Below, piece by piece: positions 53,908 through 61,386 of a DNA stretch of 64,000 nucleotides. The notes under the pieces were generated by a model that made no database searches, was not told the origin of the DNA, and was given only the letters and a program-made list of their open reading frames with translations. The stretch spans positions 62,001 through 126,000 of the forward strand of contig CALXXZ010000003.1 in the NCBI GenBank assembly GCA_944392805.1. Reading direction: 5' to 3'. The stretch's first letter is position 1; each line of letters starts with the position of its first letter. Origin of the DNA: an uncultured Clostridia bacterium. Its GTDB lineage: Bacteria > Bacillota > Clostridia > TANB77 > CAG-508. A program made the translations under genes and the position numbers.

Positions 53908-53932
53908 ATCACATCTGTGTGAAGTGACCTTT
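53908..53932 (-). terminator. Terminator after the TVP38-type gene
   Basis: On the minus strand AAAGGTCAC...TGTGATCTTT pairs with an internal ACA/TGT stem, followed by ATTTTTT. The stem is imperfect. Confidence 0.55.
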
Positions 53933-54652
53933 CTATTTTAAATCTTTAATAGCATCTGTAGTAATTTTATCTTTATCAAAAATACTAATAATAAAAAGTG
54001 CAAGAACAGTAAGTCCAAAAGTAATACCATAAATAAGAAGACTAATCTTTAGGTTTCCTTCTGAAAAATATTGTCCAACAATAGTAGAAGAAATAACAGA
54101 AGGTAACCTACAGAAAGTTGAAATTAGAATAAAATGTAATGGTTTAATTGGAAGTAATCCACCAATATAAACAAGAATATCTTTAGGAACACCAGTTATC
54201 GCAAAAAGAATTGCCAAAATATATTCAAGTTTTTTTGGATTTTTAAAAATTTTACTATTTTCTATTTTGTCAATTCTTTCTTTTTTAAAAGAATGATACA
54301 CAAATTTTTTACCATATTTCCTAACAAGTAAAAACAAAATTGTTGTAGTTAAAAAAACAGAAAATAGAATAAAAATTGTTCCACCAACTGATCCATAACA
54401 CATTCCTGCAAGAATTTCTAGTGGCTCACCAGGTAATACCACTAGAAATATTTGTGCTACTTGCAAACCAAGTAAAGTTAAAAATCCATATATCCCAGAA
54501 CTTTCTATTCTTTCTTTAAAATCTGCTTGTCCTTCTGGAGTATTTAAATTCTTCATTACAGGAAACAAATACGCAATTAGTCCAATTAATATAATTATTG
54601 TAATTACCAATACTATTGTTTTTATAATTTTTATTTTTTTATTACTACTCAT
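53933..54652 (-). CDS. TVP38/TMEM64 (DedA-like) membrane protein
   Basis: A 239-residue protein with about six hydrophobic helices. The VTT/SNARE-associated domain is clear: ESSGIYGFLTLLGLQVAQIFLVVLPGEPLEILAGMCYGSVGGTIFILFSVFLTTTILFLLVRKYGKKFV, then ILAILFAITGVPKDILVYIGGLLPIKPLHFILISTFCRLPSVISSTIVG. Family members are linked to lipid scrambling or flippase roles, such as undecaprenyl-phosphate recycling by DedA/PopT relatives. It is 12 bp downstream of the histidine kinase, last in that operon. Substrate unknown. Confidence 0.88.
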   Translation of the reverse strand: MSSNKKIKIIKTIVLVITIIILIGLIAYLFPVMKNLNTPEGQADFKERIESSGIYGFLTLLGLQVAQIFLVVLPGEPLEILAGMCYGSVGGTIFILFSVFLTTTILFLLVRKYGKKFVYHSFKKERIDKIENSKIFKNPKKLEYILAILFAITGVPKDILVYIGGLLPIKPLHFILISTFCRLPSVISSTIVGQYFSEGNLKISLLIYGITFGLTVLALFIISIFDKDKITTDAIKDLK

Positions 54653-54663
54653 TTTATTCCTTT

Positions 54664-56715
54664 CTAAACGATGTCAAATATAAGTTCTACTTTAAACAAA
54701 TCACCATCTAATTTCAAATTAAACTTCCCGTTTTGCAATTCTGTTAGGTTTTGTGCTATTGATAATCCTAATCCACTTCCCTCTGTATTTCTTGATTTAT
54801 CTCCTCTAACAAATCTTTGCATTAATTCATCAGCTGATATGTTTAGCCTATCTTCTGAAATATTTTTAATTTCAATTATCACATTAGGTAAATTTGGGGA
54901 CAGTCCCGTTTTTTCCTTTTGGGAAATTTGGGGACAGACCTTTAAGTCTATATACACTCTTGAATTATTTTGAGCATATTTTGCAATATTAATAAATAAG
55001 TTTTCTATAACCCTATACATATATCTGCTATCAGCCATAATATTTATTTCCGCTTCTTTAGAATCTACTATAATATCTAAATTATTCTTTTTAAACTTAT
55101 CAGCAAATTCGCCAATAGCTTGATTTATTAATTCAACTATATTTATTTTTTCCAAATTCAAAGAAATATTACCTGTTGAAACTTTTGATGCTTCGATTAA
55201 GTCTTCTGTTAGTTTTTTTAGTCTTTGTGATTTATTATCTAATATTTCTATATATTCTTTAGCTTTTTCATTTTCTATTTTTTCTTTTTTCAATAAATCT
55301 ACATAGTTAATTATTGAAGTTAATGGTGTTTTTATGTCATGAGAAACATTTGTAATCAATTCTGCTTTTAATCTTTCGCTTTTCATTCTGTCTTGAACTG
55401 CATTTTCAATTCCTTCTGAAACATCATTTATATAATTTACTGTATCTCTAAATTCTGGTATATAATCATTACTATTAAGTTTTTCTTGATTATTACCATT
55501 ATTTATATTTTTTAATTTATTTTCTATCTCAGCATATTGTTTCCCTATTTTTAATGTTTTATATACCATAAATGCAAACAAAGCACCACTTAAAACAAAT
55601 GTTAAAAAACTAATTCTAAATGCTAATAGCAAAAATATCATAATTCCTGCGACTACTATCCAAGAAGCAAGTATTTTAGTTTTTAAACTACTAGAATATC
55701 TTATATTTCCTTTAATTTTTTCATATTCTTGTTTTACAAAAATACACAATTTACCAATTAAAGTCGTTTTCCAAAACATTTTTGCTTTTATACGTTTAAT
55801 CATAGTATGTAAAGTTATCATTGTCAATATATAAAATACAAAATATACTGTTATTAGTACAGATATTATTAAATTTATTTGTGTTTCTGTAAAATCAAGT
55901 ATACTTAATAATGCAATAGGCAAACATGCTATCATCATATACATAAAAAATATAATTTCTAATGGTATTCTATCAAAATCATTTAATGAAATTCCTTTTA
56001 CACCTTTTTTATGTCCAATTGCTATAATTAAATATAATATTATTAATAAAATAAATACTGCAGAAATAGGTATTATTGTATATATGTAATTTTCATAAGG
56101 TTCTAATTGTTTTAATATATTTGCGATTGCTACAATATCAAAACTTCCATCAAATTCTTCTACATATGAACTATAAATTTCGAAATTATTAATTGATGTT
56201 GTTGTATATTCTCCTGTTGTTAAATCATATATATTCTTTTCGAACAGATAATAATATCGTAGCCCTATTGATTGTATGATTTCTGAATTTGTTTGAATTT
56301 GCCCATCTATAATATTTAAGTATTTTTTATTTGTGTTTTGTCCTATATAATCTTTTATTTCTTGTATTGAACTAGTGTTTGATGTTAAATCTACATTTGT
56401 TAATGCTTTATTATCATAGATTACTAAAAAGTATTTTTCTTTAATATCTACAGTATCGTTTTCTGTATAATATATAGTTGTTGAACCATCTTCTATACTT
56501 TCAGAAATTGAAATTTTATCATTAACTAATCTTTTGGCATTATTTGCTATTTCATTCATATATATTCTTACAAAATCTTCTGATTGAAAATATTTTTCTT
56601 CATTGTAATATATAGAATCTTTTGTTGTTATATATATTATTGAAACAATAAGTGTTACTATTAATATTGGTAATAATATATGACATATGATTTTTAGTAA
56701 TCTATTTTCTCTCAT
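54664..56715 (-). CDS. Sensor histidine kinase carrying a repeat-encoded insertion in its ATPase domain
   Basis: About 683 residues from ATG 56715 (GGAGG 8 nt upstream; ATG 56730 overlaps the regulator stop). Two outer helices frame an extracellular sensor of about 190 residues, followed by a group of further transmembrane helices. The catalytic part has the H-box LITNVSHDIKTPLTSIINYVDLL (His near 456), N-box YRVIENLFINIAKYAQNN, and G-boxes GSGLGLSIAQNLTELQNGKF. Between N-box and the next strand lies KVCPQISQKEKTGLSPNLPN, encoded by repeat R5 and foreign to the fold. It probably extends a beta hairpin without breaking the frame. The paired regulator lies upstream. Confidence 0.9.
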   Translation of the reverse strand: MRENRLLKIICHILLPILIVTLIVSIIYITTKDSIYYNEEKYFQSEDFVRIYMNEIANNAKRLVNDKISISESIEDGSTTIYYTENDTVDIKEKYFLVIYDNKALTNVDLTSNTSSIQEIKDYIGQNTNKKYLNIIDGQIQTNSEIIQSIGLRYYYLFEKNIYDLTTGEYTTTSINNFEIYSSYVEEFDGSFDIVAIANILKQLEPYENYIYTIIPISAVFILLIILYLIIAIGHKKGVKGISLNDFDRIPLEIIFFMYMMIACLPIALLSILDFTETQINLIISVLITVYFVFYILTMITLHTMIKRIKAKMFWKTTLIGKLCIFVKQEYEKIKGNIRYSSSLKTKILASWIVVAGIMIFLLLAFRISFLTFVLSGALFAFMVYKTLKIGKQYAEIENKLKNINNGNNQEKLNSNDYIPEFRDTVNYINDVSEGIENAVQDRMKSERLKAELITNVSHDIKTPLTSIINYVDLLKKEKIENEKAKEYIEILDNKSQRLKKLTEDLIEASKVSTGNISLNLEKINIVELINQAIGEFADKFKKNNLDIIVDSKEAEINIMADSRYMYRVIENLFINIAKYAQNNSRVYIDLKVCPQISQKEKTGLSPNLPNVIIEIKNISEDRLNISADELMQRFVRGDKSRNTEGSGLGLSIAQNLTELQNGKFNLKLDGDLFKVELIFDIV
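54884..54945. repeat. GGGGACTGTCCCC palindromic repeat, copy R5, inside the histidine kinase gene
   Basis: A 62-bp element with core GGGGACAGTCCC (left) and variant GGGGACAGACC (right), the same subtype as R2 read on the other strand. It keeps the kinase frame open and encodes about 20 residues near position 592-610. Confidence 0.9.
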
Positions 56716-56729
56716 TTCTACGTCCTCCA

Positions 56730-57431
56730 TTATTCTTCAAAATTTTCTATCTTATATCCTACTCCCCATATAACTTTTAAATATTTTGGTTCTTTTGGAT
56801 TTATTTCAATCTTTTCTCTTATATGTCTTATATGTACTGCTATAATATTTTCTGCTGCAAAGCTTTCTTCTTCCCATACATTTGTATAAATTTCTTCTAT
56901 TGAAAATACTTTTCCTTTGTTTTTTGTTAAAAATTTTAATATATTATATTCTGTTGGAGTTAATTTTACTGAATTTCCTTCTACTGTTACTTTTTTTAGG
57001 TCATCATTTATAATAAGTTCTCCGCTTTTTATTATTCCGCTTCCTTGTGCTTCTTGTATTGTTCCAAATTGTGTATATCTTCTTATTAATGCATTAACTC
57101 TAGCTATTAATTCTACTGGATTAAATGGTTTTGTTACATAATCATCAGCACCACAATTTAATCCATTTATTTTATCAATATCTTCTGATTTAGCTGATAG
57201 CATTATTACTGGTATTTTCTTGTCTTTTCTTATTTCTTCTAATGTTTCTAATCCATCTTTATTTGGCATCATTATATCTAATATTACAAGTTGTATATCA
57301 TTTTCTTTTAATATTTTTAATGCCTCATTTCCATCATATGCTTTGAATATTTTATAATTTTCTTTTCCTAAATATATTTCGATTGCTTTTACTATTTCTT
57401 TGTCATCATCTACTGCTAATATATTGTACAT
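56730..57431 (-). CDS. OmpR-family response regulator
   Basis: A 233-residue DNA-binding regulator. Receiver domain: acidic pocket VDDDKEI (residues 7-9), phospho-acceptor Asp in LVILDIMMPNKDG near 52, the switch MLSAKSED and Lys in VTKPFNPVEL. The C-terminal winged helix (about 140-230) has KLTPTEYNILKFLTKNKGKVFSIEEIYTNVWEEE and VHIRHIREKIEINPKEPKYLKVIWGVGYKIE. Its stop overlaps the kinase start region (TAATG), so the pair is co-translated. A likely target is the ABC operon whose promoter carries 11-bp-spaced direct repeats at 60735-60752. A TATAAT box lies near 57461. Confidence 0.94.
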   Translation of the reverse strand: MYNILAVDDDKEIVKAIEIYLGKENYKIFKAYDGNEALKILKENDIQLVILDIMMPNKDGLETLEEIRKDKKIPVIMLSAKSEDIDKINGLNCGADDYVTKPFNPVELIARVNALIRRYTQFGTIQEAQGSGIIKSGELIINDDLKKVTVEGNSVKLTPTEYNILKFLTKNKGKVFSIEEIYTNVWEEESFAAENIIAVHIRHIREKIEINPKEPKYLKVIWGVGYKIENFEE

Positions 57432-57528
57432 TTTTTGTTTCCTCCCTTTTATGTTTCTATTATACCAAATTTTTATTAAGAAATAATAGAGAATTTATTA
57501 AATTTTTCTTAAATTTTGACATTTTTAT

Positions 57529-57555
57529 AAAGGCCACAATCTTGTTGTGACCTTT
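57529..57555 (-). terminator. Terminator after the FtsX-type permease gene
   Basis: Arms 57529-57539 and 57545-57555; the single deviation is a G-U pair in minus-strand RNA. It separates the permease gene from the response regulator gene. Confidence 0.7.
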
Positions 57556-57559
57556 TTCT

Positions 57560-59995
57560 TTATATATTGTCTTTCCTAATTGTTTCAATTATATTTTGTT
57601 TATTTATTTTACTTAGTGAATATCTCATAATAATTCCAACAATAACCATTATAAATACTACTGCAATTAATATAGGTACTACTGGGAAAGCATATTTTAT
57701 TGCACTTGTAGCTTCAGAGCCAGCTCCTACCCTGAAAATCCAATAAGATAATCCAATTCCAAGTGCACAACCTATTAGTAAAGATTTTACACCATAAAAG
57801 ATACTTTCTAAATTAATCATTCTATTAAATTCTTTTTTAGTCATACCAATTGATTTTAACATTGCAAATTCTTTACTTCTTAAATTCATATTTGTTGTAA
57901 TTGTGTTAAATATATTTGTTACACCAATTAATGTTATAACTGTTATAAATCCATATAAGAAAATTGATATCAATAATATTACTCTTTTATTACTATCTAT
58001 TTCTTCTTGATAATTTGTAAGAGATAATTTATAATTTTTATTTTCTTGTTCATCATATTCTTTTTCTATATTTTGACATAATTGATAAGGGTCTTCTGAA
58101 TATATTTGTAAACCATAATTATTATAGTTATTTCCTAATTTTTCTACTAATTTATCACTTATAATAAATGTTCCTAAATTACTATAAGTATTTCCCATTC
58201 CAAATGGCAATTCTTCTGTAACTTTTAAGACAGGTAAAGTAAATTCTTCTCCAGTTTCTTCGACTCCATCTAGTTCTCTACTCTTTTTATAATCATCTGT
58301 ATAGTATTTTTCTATATCTGATGATTTTCCGAATATATTTCTAACTATTGAATATTTTTCTATATTATGCTTTTCTATAAGTTCTTTGTAATCTTGATAT
58401 ATTTCATCACTATAATCTTTATTTTCATTTGAATATCTTAAGCTTACATTATAATCTTGGTCTTGATAATATATTCCTGTCATGTCAATCATATATTCCA
58501 TAAATGATGATAATGCTATGAATATTGTTATACTCACAACTAAAGATATAACAGTTGTTCTATATTTCTTTTTATTTCTTTTTAAATTCTTATATGCAAT
58601 ATCTCCACCAATTCCAAAAATCTTTTTTATTATCTTTGGAGATTTTACTTTTTTAGATTTTATTTTTATATCTTCATTACTTCTTATTGCTTCAATAGGT
58701 GAAACTTTGCTTGCTTTTCTTGCTGAAAATATACATGATAAATATATTGTAATAAATCCAAGTACGACACTTAAAAGTATAGCTGATAGTGGCATTTTGA
58801 ATACAAAAGTGATATCACCTGAAAATATTTCACTTCCTATTAAAAGTGTAGTTACTTTTATTAATATAAATGTTGCCAAAATACCAAAAAGTATTCCAAT
58901 TGGTACTGCAATTAAACCTAATATCATTCCTTCAAATAATACATTTTTCTTAATTTGTTTTTTTGTTGCTCCTATACTTGCAAGCATTCCGTATTGTTTC
59001 ATCTTTTCTGTTATAGAAATTGCAAAACTGTTTCTTATTACAAATACACTTGATACTATTATTATTCCAATTACAATTGCAACTAAATTGTACATTACTT
59101 GTAATGCTTGTTCTGATTTTGTTACTCCTGACCATCTCATTAATTCGTCATTTACATGAGTACTTATATAATCATCTGAAGTTCCATCTAAATATGCAGT
59201 TTGCTTACTGATTTCTTCTGTTACTTTATAAGTATTATTTATATTTTCATAAGTTACTGAAATGTTAGCATTTTCTCTTATTTCATCTAATAACGTTATT
59301 ATTGTAAATCCAGGTGCACTATATTCTTCTATTTCCATATTTGGTCTTTCGATTTTCCCTACTATTGTATATTCTTTTGTAAACATTTTTTCTAAGTGTT
59401 CTTCTACATAATCATCATCAAATTCTGCATCTTCTGGATTATTATATGGATTATTTTGATTTAATTCATATCCATCTGCTATTCTTTTGCTTATATCTAA
59501 TGTTATTTTATCTCCAACATTGTAATTTACTCCACCATTTATTTCAATGTAATCTGAGATAATTATTTCATTATTATTTTCAGGCATTCTTCCTTCTATT
59601 AATTTTAATCCATAATTATTTAATGCTGTTTTATCAAATTCCATCAAATGCAAATATGGTTTATATTTATTTTTGCTTCCCTCTAATTTTGCATATCCCA
59701 CATCTTGTGTTATAAAATAACTTTCTACATTTCTATTTTGCATTATATATTTCTGCTCTTCTTTTTTTACATTAAAAAATGTTGCATGATAAGTTCCATC
59801 TGATAGTTTTGCATGTTCAATTAATGTTGCTTGAAAACTTGAAAATACACCTGCAACTGCACATATTAATGCTGTTGATAATATTATTCCTATTATTGTA
59901 ACAGCTGTTCTCTTTTTATTTAATTTCAAACTTTTTATTGTAAATTTATTTAATATATTCAATTTTGTCTCCTCCTTTCCTTTAGTTTTTTTCAT
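57560..59995 (-). CDS. ABC transporter permease with two FtsX domains
   Basis: An 811-residue protein: first helix near residues 31-53, a large extracellular domain to about 300, three helices (about 305-435) forming an FtsX domain (SITEKMKQYGMLASIGATKKQIKKNVLFEGMILGLIAVPIGI), then a second helix-domain-FtsX unit (NMNLRSKEFAMLKSIGMTKKEFNRMINLESIFYGVKSLLIG). This is the eight-helix MacB/LolE-like or BceB-like mechanotransmission architecture used in peptide defence and lipoprotein handling rather than classical import. It overlaps its ATPase gene by 14 bp. Substrate is probably an extracellular peptide or lipid (inference). Confidence 0.9.
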   Translation of the reverse strand: MKKTKGKEETKLNILNKFTIKSLKLNKKRTAVTIIGIILSTALICAVAGVFSSFQATLIEHAKLSDGTYHATFFNVKKEEQKYIMQNRNVESYFITQDVGYAKLEGSKNKYKPYLHLMEFDKTALNNYGLKLIEGRMPENNNEIIISDYIEINGGVNYNVGDKITLDISKRIADGYELNQNNPYNNPEDAEFDDDYVEEHLEKMFTKEYTIVGKIERPNMEIEEYSAPGFTIITLLDEIRENANISVTYENINNTYKVTEEISKQTAYLDGTSDDYISTHVNDELMRWSGVTKSEQALQVMYNLVAIVIGIIIVSSVFVIRNSFAISITEKMKQYGMLASIGATKKQIKKNVLFEGMILGLIAVPIGILFGILATFILIKVTTLLIGSEIFSGDITFVFKMPLSAILLSVVLGFITIYLSCIFSARKASKVSPIEAIRSNEDIKIKSKKVKSPKIIKKIFGIGGDIAYKNLKRNKKKYRTTVISLVVSITIFIALSSFMEYMIDMTGIYYQDQDYNVSLRYSNENKDYSDEIYQDYKELIEKHNIEKYSIVRNIFGKSSDIEKYYTDDYKKSRELDGVEETGEEFTLPVLKVTEELPFGMGNTYSNLGTFIISDKLVEKLGNNYNNYGLQIYSEDPYQLCQNIEKEYDEQENKNYKLSLTNYQEEIDSNKRVILLISIFLYGFITVITLIGVTNIFNTITTNMNLRSKEFAMLKSIGMTKKEFNRMINLESIFYGVKSLLIGCALGIGLSYWIFRVGAGSEATSAIKYAFPVVPILIAVVFIMVIVGIIMRYSLSKINKQNIIETIRKDNI

Positions 59996-60659
59996 CTTTT
60001 ATAATTCTTCCATCATCTATTGTTATTACTCTATCTGCTTCTAATGCAATTTTTTCATCATGTGTTATAACTATTACTGTTTGATTATATTTTTTATTTG
60101 ATAATTTTAATAGTGAAATTATTTCTTCTGAAGCTTTACTATCTAAGTTTCCTGTTGGTTCATCTGCAAGCATTATTGCAGGACTATTTATTATTGCTCT
60201 TCCTATTGATACTCTTTGTTGTTGACCTCCTGACAATTCATTTGGTAAATGTTTTCTTCTATTTTCTAGTTTTAATGTTTTTAATAATTCTTCTAATTTG
60301 TTTTTATCTACTTCTTTACCATCTAATTCACATGGTAATGTGATATTTTCTTCTACATTTAGTATTGGTATTAAATTATAAAATTGATATATTAACCCTA
60401 CTTGCCTTCTTCTGAATATTGCTAAATTTTCATCATTTAATGTGTATATATCTTTTCCATCAATAAATACTTTTCCGCTTGTTGGTCTATCTACTCCTCC
60501 TAATAAATGTAGCAATGTTGATTTACCACTTCCTGATGCTCCTACTATTGCCAAAAATTCACCTTTTTCTACTGAAAATGATATTCCATCTACTGCTCTT
60601 ACCTCATTTTCTCCCTTTCCATAGATTTTAGTTAAATTTTCTACTCTTAAAATTTCCAT
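59982..60659 (-). CDS. ABC transporter ATP-binding protein, MacB/LolD type
   Basis: A 225-residue ATPase: Walker A GASGSGKSTLLHLLGG (residues 40-55), Q-loop IYQFYNLIPILNVEENI, signature LSGGQQQRVSIGRAI, Walker B IMLADEPTGNLDSK and H-loop VITHDEKIAL. The NPT/QFYNLIP and LADEPTGNLDS features are typical of LolD/MacB/FtsE-like ATPases. First gene of the two-gene operon with the FtsX-type permease. AGGAG lies about 12 nt before the ATG. The promoter region holds direct repeats for an OmpR-type regulator. Confidence 0.94.
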   Translation of the reverse strand: MEILRVENLTKIYGKGENEVRAVDGISFSVEKGEFLAIVGASGSGKSTLLHLLGGVDRPTSGKVFIDGKDIYTLNDENLAIFRRRQVGLIYQFYNLIPILNVEENITLPCELDGKEVDKNKLEELLKTLKLENRRKHLPNELSGGQQQRVSIGRAIINSPAIMLADEPTGNLDSKASEEIISLLKLSNKKYNQTVIVITHDEKIALEADRVITIDDGRIIKDEKN

Positions 60660-60715
60660 ATTTCCTTTTCTCCTATTTTTAAATTTAGGTTTTAACAGGC
60701 TCTACCTATAACCTG

Positions 60716-60752
60716 ATTATATATTACTTTTTTAAAGTGACTATTAAGTGAC
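60716..60752 (-). promoter_or_regulatory. Activator-type promoter of the ABC pair: TATAAT with 11-bp-spaced direct repeats over the -35
   Basis: On the minus strand TATAAT (60721-60716) has no acceptable -35 at 17 nt. Instead two copies of GTCACTT (60752-60746 and 60741-60735), 11 bp apart, cover the -35 zone, the usual layout of OmpR/PhoB-family activator sites. Confidence 0.65.
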
Positions 60753-60761
60753 AAAATAAAA

Positions 60762-60793
60762 AAGCAAAGAATTTTTATTTTCTTTGCTCTTTT
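60762..60793 (-). terminator. Terminator after the permuted papain-fold gene
   Basis: On the minus strand GAGCAAAGAA pairs with TTCTTTGCTT across an A-rich loop, followed by a run of T residues: an intrinsic terminator ending the BceAB-type operon. Confidence 0.8.
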
Positions 60794-60797
60794 AAAT

Positions 60798-61385
60798 TTA
60801 TACAAGCCCCATTTTGTTAGGTTGTAACATTGTAGATATATCTTGTAATCTTAAAAATTTCTTCTTTTTGTATTTCTTCAATAATCCTTGATATTCAAGA
60901 TGTAATCCCTCAATATCCTTAAAATTTTCAGGTCTAATAATAGCTGGTAAATGATTAGTTGGAACTCCAGAAAATCTTAGTACATGTCTTACAAACTCTG
61001 CACAGTAGAACGAATTTTTTCTTCGTACTTGCTTATTTATACTTACAAAAAACAATCCAATTACATTAAACCTATATTTTTCTTTATTTGTATTAAAATA
61101 ATTTATTCTTTGTTTTATTTTTTCATATTGTTCATCTTCTACAAAAAATGAATACACATTTGCTCGAGTTTTTTTAAACCTTTTAAAAGTTCCCTTATTT
61201 AATTCTTCGTGTACAAATCCTCCCCAAAATGGATTATATGGATTAAGTCTTCCAAAACTATACATTTGTGTCAAATCAGCATCTAATGCAATAGATATAT
61301 GTGAAAATTCATCCTTTGTATATGATTTAATTATATTTGATAATACTGTACCTGTATGTGACAAGATTATATAAATTTTTTTCAT
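60798..61385 (-). CDS. Permuted NlpC/P60-like (papain-fold) protein
   Basis: A 195-residue protein with a conserved His early (DEFSHISIALDADLTQMYSFGR, near residue 29) and a Cys late (NSFYCAEFVRHVLRFSGV, near residue 128). His before Cys is the circularly permuted papain arrangement seen in YiiX/LRAT/NlpC-like amidases and acyltransferases. There is no signal peptide, and the C-terminus is basic (KKYKKKKFLRLQ), suggesting a cytoplasmic or membrane-surface enzyme. It lies 1 nt after the BceB-type permease stop, so it belongs to that operon. The reaction (peptide, lipid or amide bond) is unknown. Confidence 0.75.
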   Translation of the reverse strand: MKKIYIILSHTGTVLSNIIKSYTKDEFSHISIALDADLTQMYSFGRLNPYNPFWGGFVHEELNKGTFKRFKKTRANVYSFFVEDEQYEKIKQRINYFNTNKEKYRFNVIGLFFVSINKQVRRKNSFYCAEFVRHVLRFSGVPTNHLPAIIRPENFKDIEGLHLEYQGLLKKYKKKKFLRLQDISTMLQPNKMGLV

Positions 61386-61386
61386 T

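Noticed and set aside
58482..59159. 225-residue open frame opposite the FtsX-type permease gene
   Set aside because: Mirror of hydrophobic codons of the permease; no start signal.
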